Notes: generated from the letters alone by a model not told the origin. Shown: positions 41,776-53,523, counted from the first letter of the stretch. The stretch is 64,000 nt of DNA from Saccharomycopsis fibuligera x Saccharomycopsis cf. fibuligera (GCA_001936135.1 CP012811.1:124001-188000), one strand, 5' to 3'. Numbers and translations: made by a program.

Positions 41776-44700
41776 ATGAGTGCGCATGAGGAGGCTGATC
41801 TGGCAGAGACAGCGCCCAGCATCTTCTTAAATACTCAGATACAGTCTAATTTGGACATGTGGGAGAAAGAAGAAAGCATTGAGCGATCTTTAGTCCAGCT
41901 TAGAAAATATTCTTATAATAATTCCAACATGCAGACTGATGCGAATCTGGTTCCTGAGTTTGCTGCTCCAACTCCGGCAATCGCAAGACTGGAGAAAACA
42001 TACAAGAAACCTGCTACTAAGGATAAATTAAAAGAGTCTAAGGCAAAGAAAAAGCCTCAAAAGAGGAAAAGGAAAAAGGAAAAAGAAATAGGATCCATCT
42101 CAGGCCATTTAGCCAAAGTACACGCCAAAAGAAGTGAGCAAGAATCTATTTTGAAACTTCTTTCCGGCAAAAGAAGAAAGGTCAATGACATCATTGACCG
42201 GATTGAATCAATAGAATCCAAGGATTTTGACTCAGCTGAGGACAATGAACCAGTGGAGGAAAAAATGGTGTACACAAAAGATGAATGGTGTAATTTGTTA
42301 AAAGTAATAAGAGTCAATTTCCCGGCTCTTTCAAGAAAGTCAAAACTCTCGTTATCCAAGATCAACAAGATATACTACGAGCAATACGATAGCCAGTTTC
42401 AGCCAACTCAAGAGTCACAGCCAGAAGAAAGCTCTTCGTTATGGGCCATGGCTAGTACGTTACCTAAAACGCGATTAACTGATAGTGATTTGAAGTGGTT
42501 ATATGATTTAGATGATGTTCCTGCATATGACAAACTAAATGAGAATAGTATTCTCTCTAGTGTTTCTGAAATTGGTAAAGATGATGCTGAAGAGTCCAAT
42601 AACGTATTGACCTTATCTCAATTAGTCAATGAACACAAAAATGAAGTTGATGCCAACCGTCAAGTTATTGACTTGACACAACAAAGTGGTGATGATGGAA
42701 ATCAAATTCCAAAAGGAAATTCTGATTCATGCGGATCAGTTCTTATCACTAATACATTCGATCCGAAACCAATAGATGTGGATGGTGCCGATGTTCAAGA
42801 AGTTTCTGAACCCGTGGATGTGGAAATGGAAGTAGAAGTGCCCAGAATTTCAACACACTCATCTGAAAAAGATGCGAGTAAGACTCCCACGTCAAAAAAA
42901 ATAATTGAAATACCTTCTTCTTCTCCAAGAATATCACCTATTAAAATTTCTCCTACCAAAATTAGACAATACAAAAAAAATTTGAAAGACGATTTGAAAA
43001 TTAAAAGCCCCAATGCTGAGCTTAATATCAAAGCGACTATCAGCTTCAAAGAGCAAAGTCATGCACCAAGAAGATACCCAAGCAATGCGGAATCCGTTAG
43101 ATCCATTAAGTCAAGCGCATCTTTCCACAAACCTAATCATGTTGACTTACCTGGGCCCATTAAAAATTTTATTAATGAACCTGATCTTTACGAAGTTGCC
43201 TCAGTATCTGATTCTGGAGGCGAGGAGAACGAATTAATACGTTTTGTTGATGGAGAATATGAAATTCAAGTTCCTGATCAAACATCACCAGTTTTCGGTT
43301 ATAAACCTACGATTTTTGGTAATGAAAATTTAAAAGCTAATGACTTGGAACACTCACAACAATACTCTCATACACTGCCCAATAACCAGCCTCAAGATCA
43401 CAAATCTGCTAGTCAGATTTTAGACGATTTGTTAGACAGTGAGGATTATAACCCACAATCAAGAATAAGCAATAATAATCTTGACAGTCAAGAATATTCT
43501 AATTACATACGACATGACAGTATTGATGTCCTTGATAGCAATATTTTTACTAAAGAATCTGTTATTGAAGATAGTGAGTCTTGGAAAGAAAAGCAAAATT
43601 CCGACATTATTTTACGCGAGGTTAATCAACTCAAAGGTGTAATGAACACGTCCGTATCCAAAACATCATCAAAGGAAGATATTTTGGTGAACTCTGCAAG
43701 TCAAGTCATACCTGATTCAGTTAATTTTGGTTCCTTGTCAAATTTCTACTCCACTGCTCAAACTCAGCTTCACTCAAATAGTCTATGCAATGACAGCCAA
43801 AGTGGCGGCTCTCCACATCAACAAAATTATAATGTGAGAAGATATGAATTTAAAGGGCGCATTAACGAAGTTTTCCAATCACCTTTCAAAAAAATTGAAG
43901 CAAATGTAAGGCATGAAAGACGACAACGTGATCCATATGAGATACCGGACTCTCAATCACTGGATGATGACGAAGAAGACATTAGTATAATTGAGATCAA
44001 AAGAGTGGTGAAAGAAGATCCGTTTAGTACACAAAAGGCATCACCTCCGGGCCAAATAGAGAGCACTTTATTATCATCCTTGAGTGATAATGATGATCAT
44101 AATGAAGACAGTAATACTTCAGAAATGCAGGTACCGTCTAGTCCTGGTTTTGATATTACTACTGCCTCTGAAAATAAGCCGTCAAAGGCCTCAACCTTGA
44201 CCTCAACTTCAAATGTTAGCAAAGTATCAGATAAAAAGCAAGCAGAATCATTGTTGAAGAAAGTTCCCGTTCCTAGTTTGAAAATGTTGACCGAAAGATG
44301 GAATTTTCCAATATCAAGTACAAAAGTTACAATAGTGGCGACGTTGGCTGAGATTTATTGTCTTTTGTATCAAATTGCTCCCAATTATATGCTTTTGATA
44401 TCCGAGACGAAATATGAGAAAGTTACTAATGATGCGGACAAAGGCATTGAAAATACAAATAACAAACTTAATAGCAATAGTTATAACGATGATGATGATG
44501 ATAGTGGTGGTGATAATTCCGCTGCTGTGGTTGATATAGAAGGTGAAAAATTAAAACAGAAAAGGACCAAACCAGATTGGGAAACTTTCTACGAACAACT
44601 TTGCAAAATTTCCCCACAACACGTAAAACCAACAATATACAATTACCTTAACACGTTAATTAGTGCAAATCGACAAATTTATCAAAAAATGCTTACTTTT

Positions 44701-45171
44701 GCCCCGGTTTCTTTGAAGGAAATTAATGATATTTTGGTATTTCATGAAATTCATTTTGATGCCCAAGTAGTTCGTGATTGGTGTGATGAGAATAGTGTAA
44801 CTTATTCAGTTGCTTTGGAGTTGACGGAGGAACAGAAAGAAGCCAAGAAAGTCAAGAATGCGTCACAGCTGCGTAGGAAGCCAAAGGCCAAATCGAGTGT
44901 GACAAAATCAGCAAAGGTAGTCAACACCACCAAGATAGCCAAGGTTACGTCGGCTGCCACATCAAAGAAAAATGGTACCACGGATGTTAAGAAAAGTAGA
45001 ACACTAAAGAAGAAAGACTATGGAGTTAGTGCAGTTGAGGGAGGTGGCGGTATTGCTGTAGCGGCACCCAACACGGATGGTGATGGTAGCAATATTAATG
45101 TGGTTGATGCTGCTAGTGTGGCACACTTACAAACTGAGCCTGCTAAGAAGAAAGCGAGAAGGCGGCCTTAG
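41776..45171 (+). CDS. SLX4: Structure-specific endonuclease scaffold Slx4
   Basis: A nuclear scaffold of the Slx1-Slx4 nuclease; in yeast it also binds Rtt107 and Dpb11 to dampen the checkpoint. 1131 residues, longer than the 748 of S. cerevisiae. The fungal SLX4 hallmark is the C-terminal part: SLKMLTERWNFPISSTKVTI (about 834), read as SAP-like, then WETFYEQLCKISPQHVKPTI and the Slx1-binding CCD at about 965-1010 (MLTFAPVSLKEINDILVF, then HFDAQVVRDWCDENSVTYS). Upstream, the protein is Ser/Asp-rich and disordered with several DSQ and SSP motifs, likely kinase sites. A basic Lys-rich tail follows (about 1035-1131). The gene is convergent with RAD9 and divergent from RLF2. Confidence 0.87.
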   Translation: MSAHEEADLAETAPSIFLNTQIQSNLDMWEKEESIERSLVQLRKYSYNNSNMQTDANLVPEFAAPTPAIARLEKTYKKPATKDKLKESKAKKKPQKRKRKKEKEIGSISGHLAKVHAKRSEQESILKLLSGKRRKVNDIIDRIESIESKDFDSAEDNEPVEEKMVYTKDEWCNLLKVIRVNFPALSRKSKLSLSKINKIYYEQYDSQFQPTQESQPEESSSLWAMASTLPKTRLTDSDLKWLYDLDDVPAYDKLNENSILSSVSEIGKDDAEESNNVLTLSQLVNEHKNEVDANRQVIDLTQQSGDDGNQIPKGNSDSCGSVLITNTFDPKPIDVDGADVQEVSEPVDVEMEVEVPRISTHSSEKDASKTPTSKKIIEIPSSSPRISPIKISPTKIRQYKKNLKDDLKIKSPNAELNIKATISFKEQSHAPRRYPSNAESVRSIKSSASFHKPNHVDLPGPIKNFINEPDLYEVASVSDSGGEENELIRFVDGEYEIQVPDQTSPVFGYKPTIFGNENLKANDLEHSQQYSHTLPNNQPQDHKSASQILDDLLDSEDYNPQSRISNNNLDSQEYSNYIRHDSIDVLDSNIFTKESVIEDSESWKEKQNSDIILREVNQLKGVMNTSVSKTSSKEDILVNSASQVIPDSVNFGSLSNFYSTAQTQLHSNSLCNDSQSGGSPHQQNYNVRRYEFKGRINEVFQSPFKKIEANVRHERRQRDPYEIPDSQSLDDDEEDISIIEIKRVVKEDPFSTQKASPPGQIESTLLSSLSDNDDHNEDSNTSEMQVPSSPGFDITTASENKPSKASTLTSTSNVSKVSDKKQAESLLKKVPVPSLKMLTERWNFPISSTKVTIVATLAEIYCLLYQIAPNYMLLISETKYEKVTNDADKGIENTNNKLNSNSYNDDDDDSGGDNSAAVVDIEGEKLKQKRTKPDWETFYEQLCKISPQHVKPTIYNYLNTLISANRQIYQKMLTFAPVSLKEINDILVFHEIHFDAQVVRDWCDENSVTYSVALELTEEQKEAKKVKNASQLRRKPKAKSSVTKSAKVVNTTKIAKVTSAATSKKNGTTDVKKSRTLKKKDYGVSAVEGGGGIAVAAPNTDGDGSNINVVDAASVAHLQTEPAKKKARRRP

Positions 45172-45548
45172 TGACAATCAAACCAAATGCTTATATATAG
45201 CTGATATCAATTATGAACTTCATATTTTAGTATACGTAAAATTGGCGCTCGAAAATAATGTGTATAAGATCCACTAGTATGCAATAAAGTAGAAATTTTA
45301 GGAATTTAAGAAAGATGAAGAGCATAAAAGTGTAGAAAAATGAATCGAAGAAAGGTGTAGATTAGTAATTAATAACATAGAATATGCCCTTTTTTTTATA
45401 AATTAATTGAAATCATGAAAAGCCAGGCAGTTTAAAAAGATAAGAAAAAAGGAACGGATATGAACAAAAAAAAAAAAAAAAAAAATCAATAATAGCAAGA
45501 AAAACTTGTATTGCTTGAAATTTGTATCATTATGTTAAAACTAATTAA
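45172..45548. other. Convergent 3' region SLX4/RAD9
   Basis: 377 bases of AT-rich DNA with an A tract near 45467-45485. No gene. Confidence 0.75.
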
Positions 45549-47544
45549 TTATTTTTCAATGTCAAATTGTTTGGTAGTTTTCCAACAATTGCTACTTATA
45601 ATACACTGAACAACCCATTCCCAATTTATCAATTCCAAACTGATTTTCTGCTGTGTTTGCGCTTGAGCTCGTGCTGCTTTATTGGCACCTTTTCTAAAGA
45701 CACCGCGTCTTGATCTCGTAGAAATTGTCCCATTTTCTGTTTTTGCTCGTTTTCTAGAGTTTCTTGCACTTCCAGTAGAACCAACACTAGTAAAGTTGCT
45801 TGAAATAATCGCCGAGTTAGAAATCCCAGCCAAATTATCATAGATTTCATCAACATCAAGGTTATCATAGAGCAAAAACTTCACATTTTTAACTTTGTTT
45901 TCCTCCTGGATCTCCCTGGTAATATCAAATATTGTATAATTATAGCCAGAAACTTGTCTTAAAGATTTGGCACCCAACACATGAAAAAGAAATTCGGAAA
46001 CTGCTGGCTTTTTAGAAACTATTAACACAACATAATTTTTCAAAACGTGAGAATTATTGGATAACTGATTAGTTAAGCCCAGCTCACTAAAATCCATATA
46101 ATTTTCTTTGAATTTTGAAATATCCACACTTTGAATGGTTTCCAATATTTTCGATTCGCCCGCTGCAAGAACATAACTGGCCCAATTATCAAGCCATCGG
46201 CTACATTTGACGCAGTCAATAACAAAGTTCAGTGAAAGTGTTGGCCAACCTAACGCAAGAGCCTGTAAGTATTTTTGACTTCTGCTGTAAGTTTTAGCGA
46301 TAACGGCAGCAAACTTTACGGTTTTGAATTGATTAGCGATTTGTAATCTGCAGACATTGTCTTCTTTGTCCTTGGTGATATTCAAAAGTGTTTCAAAGCC
46401 TTCTTTTAGCACAATACCACCGTTTTCTATAATCATGCTAGTGAGTTTGACTCGTTCATCTTCTCGCTCCCCGGTGAGACAAAAAGCGGCATTTTGAAAA
46501 ATTGTTGTCTTAATCTTTGCCTTAATAGGCGAGACATCTGGTGATGAAATTAAACTGTAAAACTGGTCGTCTCTTGAAGTATGATTGCCGTTAAACAGGT
46601 GATTGGTGTTTTTAAATTTGGCTCTGTTACTTAAACCAGTTGCATTAATTTTATTGCCAATGTTCCCAGGGCTAAAAAAACCGTCATTTTTTGAAATATT
46701 TACACTCCTCATTTGTGATTTTTTTCTCTTCTGCCATGATGACTCTGTCATGTAGATATCCCATAAACTAACAGCAACTTCAGGATATTTGCTGCTAATC
46801 GCACCACGGATGAACCTTTTTAGATAAATCGTATTGTAACCCCTCACACAAGAAATCTCAGACTCGTCTCGCGAACTTCTTTCAAGGCCGTTAACAATGT
46901 ATGTTTCATTTTTGCCGTGAAGCTTAACAATATCTCCTATAGTTATGTCAAGAGGCAGTAAAACATCAGCCTCATTTAGCAACGCATTCGTGTCGAAAAA
47001 TTGCACATCAAATTGATTGTTCACTTTGCCTAGTATAACTGCTGGATAGTATCTAAAATCATAGATCGCCCAAACCGCCGACTCATTAGTTATGTGACTC
47101 ATCGATAACTCATCAGACTCCTTCCGGATGAGTTTCTTCATCTTTTTCACACCATTTAATTCTGATTTTGTTGCTTTGTTTGTATCTTGCTGTTTGGCTT
47201 GGCCATCATTTTCCTCATCATCCAGGTCAGCATACTCAATTGATTTGCTACTGTTGTTTCTTCTTTTTCGACTGGAGCCCTGTATATGCAACTTATCATC
47301 TTCGGCACTGGATGATACCAGCATATATTTCATTAGCTTCTCAGTTTGAGTAGACCTGTCATTTTGGCTTTGCTCAACATCGCCATTGACGTTTGGCTCC
47401 AAAAAAATATCATCAATTAGCTCAATAGACTTGGCTTTTGAACTTTTAGCGTGTAATGCTGAGTTTCCTTTTTCCTTTTCTCTATCTTTATTTGTTTTAC
47501 TTTCTTTTCCATGGTTGTCTTTATTTTTGTTTTCGTTTTCGTTC

Positions 47545-47575
<31 letters not shown>

Positions 47576-49328
47576 TGTTTTTGTTTTTGTTTTCGTTTTC
47601 CTTTTTGTTTTTGTTTTCAATCTCGTTGTCATTCAAATCTAGAGGAGGAGGCGAACTCGTAATTTCTTGATTTAGTGATTCCTCAACATCGCCGTTTTCC
47701 TCGTCGTCGGAAAAATATACTTTTTTTCTTGATCTTTTAGTTGGGGTTTCTATCCCAATGATATCAATGGCATCTCTTATAGCAGGAGATGACTCTTGTA
47801 TTATCGGTGACTGTGATAATCTGTTTTTCTTATCAAACATTTTCCTCGTTGCTTGTCTCCTCTGATCCTGCATATGTTCTTCATTTTGTTTGCCTAACTT
47901 CATTGGCGTAGAGCTTTCTGCAACTTGAGATAAGCGATCCCACAAAGTTTTGCTAGTAGCTTTTGTACCCCTTTTTGCTTGTGGACAATCATTTTCTGGT
48001 AATATAAAAGTTGTATTCTCAATGACTTCAGTTTCACCACTATTGGTTCTTCTAATCGGATTTATATCGAATGTGTTGTGACTTTTTTCCTCAGAAGATC
48101 TCAAAACATTATTACTACTGGGCTGAATCTCATTATCATTTTTGTGATCGTTTGTAGCCCCTTCAATTTCTTGCGTTTTTTGCTTGATTTCTCCACTAGT
48201 TACATCGATAGTCCCAGGTATCTGCAAGTCTGGCTCTTTCTCATCATTGCTTTCCGAACTTTGAGATATAAAAATCTGCCTCTTTAACGTTCCAAGAATA
48301 GGATAAGGCAGCGCTTGTGCATTATTATCTTGGCTGAGCCTATATTGACTATCATTCTGAGTTACAATCTTTTGAGTTTCTTCGTTCGTCGGAGACAATA
48401 TTTTCTGAGTTTCCATGTTTCCTAATGACGACCTGCCTTGGGTACTGCCAATTTTCTGCGTGTCCAACTCAGAGGCACTTTCAATATAAAAGTTGAATCT
48501 TGGTTTATTTTGAGAATATATTTTTTGGCTTGGATCAGAATCAAATTTCAAGAATGATTTTTGGGTATCAGTGCCGCCAAAATCTAGTGGCTGAGTGTCT
48601 CCAAATCTGAACGATCCAAGGTCCAATTTCTGGGTATCTATATCAACAGTTAAATTTTGTAGTTCAGGGAATGCTTCTTTTTGCTCATCTCGCAATCTGG
48701 AAAAGATTTCGTGAGGATTGTCAACTTTCATTTGAGTTTCAGTTCTGCTGCCCATGTTCTTAATTTCATTGTCATTAATATTTTGTTTGAGTGGAGAGTC
48801 TGACAGAAACGGGTCTTTTACATGCCTAAGCCATGGACTATCAGATGTACTACCTGCACTTTTTTTTATTTTTGAAATACTATCGGGTGCACTGAAAGTA
48901 TTATTTACCTTTGTATTTTTGAATGGGGTTTCCTCTAGTCCTGCAAAATTCATGGGTATTTGATTTGTCGTAGTATCACTTGGATCATCAATATTCTCGT
49001 GCGTATCTCCGAGCAAGCCTGTAGTATCGTCTAGAGACTTATGAGTGGGATACAGTGTAACATCACTTTGATTATTGTTCTGAATCATACTTTCATTGGT
49101 GACATTTTCATAATCGTTGCTTGTTGGAATTTGAAGTTCTAGAGATTGCTTTATGGCGTTGCTATTGATATCAGAGCCTGATGCAACACCTTGAGACCTT
49201 TGGTCTATTACCTGAGTCTTAATATAAATGTTAGCTTCTTGTTTTAAACTAGCACGTCGTATTTTTTCTTTTAGTATTGTCATAACAGAAGTGTTTATGT
49301 GTTGTAATTTCGCCGCAGTCATAAACAT
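45549..49328 (-). CDS. RAD9: DNA damage checkpoint adaptor Rad9 (53BP1/Crb2 family)
   Basis: A mediator that binds methylated and phosphorylated histones at breaks and passes the Mec1 signal to Rad53. 1259 residues (1309 in yeast); ATG at 49328, with a second ATG two codons later. A dense SQ/TQ cluster (about 228-330) has repeated DTQK/ETQK units, the Rad53-FHA docking type. The Tudor domain is at about 748-845 (AVWAIYDFRYYPAVILGKV, then FDVQFFDTNALLNEADV). Tandem BRCT domains fill about 940-1259: AAFCLTGEREDERVKLTSMI, then WPTLSLNFVIDCVKCSRWLD, and a final INWEWVVQCIISSNCW. A Lys/Asn/Glu repeat (about 570-603) is low complexity. It is convergent with SLX4, the gene for its known antagonist. 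Confidence 0.93.
47524..47622 (-). repeat. Hexanucleotide coding repeat in RAD9
   Basis: Tandem GTTTTC (with GTTTTT variants) on the + strand encodes an alternating Asn-Glu, then Lys-Asn, stretch in Rad9 between the SQ/TQ cluster and the Tudor domain. Confidence 0.92.
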
Positions 49329-49759
49329 ATTAGGTCTCTATGCTATGATCAAATACTTACATCATCGGATAATGAATTAAGCACATGAGATAGCCGCTGA
49401 CCTGCCAGTGCGGCAAACAGAGACTGTCTGGAGGGACGCATTGAAGTATGTCCGAAATGTTCTCTCTCTCACAGCTAACGAGGCTTCCTCAGTGCACTGA
49501 CTACATCGTCGTCAGCCTTCAATGTTGATCAAGGATTTGGAACGATGCCTTTACTTTTTCTCGTCCGCATAATCGTCCATCATGCATGCTTATATAATAT
49601 ATACCAAACTGGAGGTTCTTTCCATTTTTGTGCACGCACATAAGCAAATCTCGTTTGCCAGTATCCTACCAAGAAGCTGATCCAAAAGTATATGTCATAA
49701 CATATCGAAAACGCATTGTTACAAGCTGATAGGCCAGCAAGACTACTTGAAATTAAAAC
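49329..49759. other. Divergent promoter of RAD9 and the spliced unknown gene
   Basis: 431 bases. No ACGCG core seen here, unlike the RLF2/SLX4 promoter. CTCTCTCTCA near 49463 and a TATATAATATATA stretch near 49591-49603 are the only marks. Confidence 0.55.
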
Positions 49760-51982
49760 ATGGTTTTCGCGTCTCCTACAAAAGGTCGTTTGTCCAGTTC
49801 TCAAGATGATCTTTTTCCACCATCAGAGCAAGACACTCCCTTATTGAGATTGTGCAGGAAGGGTACGATAAATCAAAACTATTTATTTGGCTAGCCTCTT
49901 ATTTTCCTATAAATAAAGAGACTTTTCAGCACCCAGAATTCTAACAGATCTTATATTTTTTCAGGCATGTTTTACAAGGTACTAGAAGTTCCCGAACCAC
50001 CGCACGGTTACCACTCCTCAGATAGATTAGCTATTGGTGTCTCATTGATGGAACTAAAACGCCTTAATGATGGCATGCGTCACTGCTGTATCGCTATTGA
50101 GACGTTCCCAATAAAGAATAGGGTTATGCCATTATATATTGCAGGGCTTGAATGTCAGAAATTTGAGTTATATCAATCTGCTGCAGGGTTTTTTGGAAGA
50201 GCATACACTCTCATTCTCGATCTAAAGCTTATGAAGCACAATAGTTTGCTGAGAGAATGCAAAAAACGCTGCACCATCTGCCATAGACTGTCACAAACTG
50301 AGAAAGCAGATTGGGAAGTCGTTTCCAGTAGCACCAAAAAATTCATAATTACAGAAGAAATTGACAAGTATGTGAAAAATGGGGGAACGATGAATGATAA
50401 AATATATTTAACCAGATTTTCAGATACTCTTCGCACAAATGTTGATGTTAAAAAAATCCTTGAAACTTGGATATTGAATGGAGATCTCAGCTCTCAAAAT
50501 GTTCTTGTTGATCCTCTGGATTTGTTATTCAAAACCATTTTGAGTTTTTCTCCCAGGGAAGCTTTTGAGCCAGTTACTCAGGTGGAAAATGTGCTGCAGT
50601 TGTACATGGCAGTTGAGTTATCAAAGTATCCAGAGATAGATGATGGAGTAGATGTTAAAAGTATTGCCAAAATGCTTGAAAAAATCAACCATTATTCGAG
50701 CTCCAAATTTATAAAATTGTGCAGTATCATGGTGAAGATACAAACAGTGAAATCATTTCTTGCATTCATGAAGAGTGACTATAAAAAATCATTTGAGGGA
50801 TTCAAATGGCTAATCAAACTAATAGAAGAGTGTGATAAACGTACGCCCCAGCCTGTCAGTTTTACCTCACTGAAAACTAAAATAGCTATTTATAACTACT
50901 GTGGCCAGGCTTGCAGTAAATTAGTTCTGGGGCAACAGGTACGAGATGAAATGAATGGCTTAATTTGCTCAATGATAATTGATAGCGACGGCACTGAACC
51001 ATGTTGCAGGACAAACCAGCACTTTTTCTTTACACTTAGTCTCTTGTTTGAAAAATTGGCAATTGTGAATGGTACAATAGTTGATATTGAAAACTATAAT
51101 GCCAATGGACTAAGGTTATCAAAAGTGCATATAGAGGAGATGATACGAAAGGAAATATTGGCTGCAATCTTAAAGGATGAAGATGATGTTACAGTTATTT
51201 TCAGTTATGATCGTATACTTTGGGGATTGATAATGTATGGGGGCGTTCACTTAAAGACAATTTGGTTTTTTATGCTGTTAAGATTGTTTTATGTATCTAA
51301 ATTTGCTAGATTTCCAATTCCGTTGGTAAAGAATTTCAATGATTTGCGTATTGATATAAATATAACAATTGAAAGTTTTTCCGGGTGCTTTACTGAAAGC
51401 AAAAAGTTGGAGACTACAATGCCTGATGATGAGACTGATACACAGAGTTTAACAATGATTGTTACAAGTATTCTTAGAATGCAGGAAAAGCTTAGCAAAA
51501 AAGACTCGCAGGACATGTGGAACGAAAAGCACGGAAACTTATTTTTGGCTCCTCAAGCGTTTTTGAAATTGGGTAAGAATTCTCCCAAGGTGGGAAAGAA
51601 CAAGGGCCACGGAAACGAAGCCGGAAATGGTGCCGATGATAACACTTCAAACAACAAGAATGATTTAAAAAATAGTGAAGCAGATTGGAATAAACTTCTT
51701 CCTTATGATGTTGAAAATGCGGTAGAAAAAATTATATTATTAGATGAGTTTTATGATGAGACAAATCCATATGGAACCAATAAAACCTTTGTAATCAGTA
51801 AAGCTGCCCAAAGAGCTACAAGAAAATTACGGGGGCACATAAAGCTTCACGAGAAAATTATAAAATTTCAATTAAAGAAAAGCAGGGAATGGGTTGTGTT
51901 ATGGCTAGATTGTTATAAGGATTTGCGATCTCCGACTTTACAGCCACAAATCTCGAAATTATTGGCGTGTTGTTTAGGTTGA
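49760..51982 (+). CDS. Unrecognised 706-residue protein (spliced)
   Basis: Not recognised. Exon 1 is 49760-49862 (MVFASPTKGRLSSSQDDLF and on, ending LLRLCRKG); the intron is 49863-49964 (102 bases; donor GTACGA, branch-like TTCTAAC, acceptor TCAG); exon 2 is 49965-51982. A start at 49967 without splicing is possible, but exon 1 joins in frame and reads as coding. The body is mostly helical and Cys-containing, TPR-like in feel (LMELKRLNDGMRHCCIAIET, then YQSAAGFFGRAYTLILDLKL), with a hydrophobic stretch near 450 (KTIWFFMLLRLFYV) and a Lys/Asn-rich low-complexity linker near 565-605. It ends with a conserved-looking WVVLWLDCYKDL. No catalytic motif seen. It diverges from RAD9 and converges with the septin gene. 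Confidence 0.7.
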
Positions 51983-52193
51983 AATATCTTCATATTAATA
52001 ACGTTAATTAAGCCGCAAGAGTAGTAAATAGATACAGTATAATAGACCAACATGTTTAATTTGTTCTATTAAATAAATAATGTTTATGCGCAAGTGATGA
52101 CAAACTAAGGCAATGCTTTACAAGTCAAAGTTAAGTAAATAAAAGGAAAAATGCATTTGCAATAATTTAGAACCAACCAAGGTGCTCCAAAAA
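51983..52193. other. Short convergent 3' region
   Basis: 211 AT-rich bases between the unknown gene and the septin gene; nothing else seen. Confidence 0.75.
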
Positions 52194-53523
52194 TCACTTG
52201 TTGATTTCCGCATACATATTTCTGATTAAAAGTTTTTCTGTACGGTAGCGTTCGTAAAGAATATTATGAGTCACATCCTTAAACTCCTGTAAGTGAGAGC
52301 CAAACAAGACTGTCTTCAAGACGTTAAAATCACAAATATTAGGATCTTCTATATTCACTTCTGCCCAATCATACTTGCGAGTATGCACTTTTTTACCATC
52401 ATTTAATTCCTTTATACTGTTACTCCCAATAACCGCAAAAGGTAGCAGGTCATTCAAGTATGAATCGTCAGAATTTCCTTGGTTCTCTGAACTCTCGGTT
52501 GTGGATGATTGGTCAGAAAGTATTTCATCATATGCTCCCGCATTTTGATCTTCGGTGAAATTTTGATTACTTTTGTTTTGTCCATCATATTCCCCTTCGT
52601 TTTGAGTTTCTTCTGCCCCTTCTTCTTCTTCAAAATCATGACGGCTAAAATCATAAATTGGAATATTATTGTGCTTGATGTCTTTGAGAATTATTTTTTT
52701 GTTTAAGTTCAGCTCATCTTTGGTCAATAGATCCGCTTTGCTGATTATAGGGATTAAATTAACCCTATTGCTCAATAACTTCATCAGCTCAACATCTAAT
52801 TGACTTAAACCTTTTGAAGTAGCGCTAATGAAATAGAGCGCAACATGTATTCTACCATCTGTAAATTTTGGATTTCTTTTGATTCTACATTCTTCTTGTA
52901 AAATCAAGTTAAATTGAGTTTCAATGTAGTCAACGATTTTCAAGGAGCACCTTTCGTTGTTTACCGCTTCTCCAAACCCTGGAGTTAAAATAACGTTCAA
53001 AGAAATTGGGGCTGAATTTGGCTCATGAATTTCTTGGTCTCATTAGTATAAGAAAGTTTCAAAAAGTAAAGAAAAGTCTAAGTACTACAAACCTAAATGA
53101 TGTTTTCCAATAGACATCAAGTCATTATTTGAAACAAGGGATGCTATCAAACTTTCAGTTGCTTCTTCGTTTTCTGGGGTCTCCACCTCTTCACCCGGGG
53201 ATATTGGTTGTCCATTGATTTTAAAAAATTGTTTGTTGCAAAGAGTATTCACAAAAGTTTTTTTTCCAGTTACGCTTTGACCACACACCAAGATCGAGAA
53301 GCGAATTGGTTTTTTGGCAAGCTTATTTCTTCTAATTTCCTCTGGAGAAAGCTAAATATTAAAACAAACTTTGCAGTTAGTAAAAAATGAAAAGGGCAAA
53401 TAGTATGTGAATTCGTTATAACGAAAATTTTTTAGGGAAACAAGAAGAATCATAAGGCACAAAACAGCAAAAAATTATACAAAAAACAAAAAGTGCAACT
53501 AGATAACCTACAATTGTATTCAT
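52194..53523 (-). CDS. SPR28: Divergent septin, Spr28-like (three exons)
   Basis: A septin-family GTP-binding-fold protein, probably for sporulation or prospore-type structures. Exon 1 is 53512-53523 (MNTI, 12 bases); intron 1 has donor GTAGGT, branch TACTAAC and acceptor TTTAG. Exon 2 is 53093-53351 (LSPEEIRRNKLAKKPIRFSI, then the P-loop). Intron 2 has donor GTTTGT, branch TACTAAT and an AG at 53033 (an alternative AG at 53039 keeps frame and adds two residues). Exon 3 is 52194-53032. About 369 residues. G1 is GQSVTGKKT, with Lys where Ser/Thr is usual; G3 is LTPGFG, lacking the Asp; G4 is SKAD in place of AKAD. An acidic insertion (EEEEGAEETQNEGEYDGQ and on) interrupts the G domain, and there is no C-terminal coiled coil, as in Spr28. 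Confidence 0.75.

Noticed and set aside
47386-47670. Phe/Ser-rich ORF opposite the RAD9 repeat
   Set aside because: Antisense of the Asn/Glu hexamer repeat.
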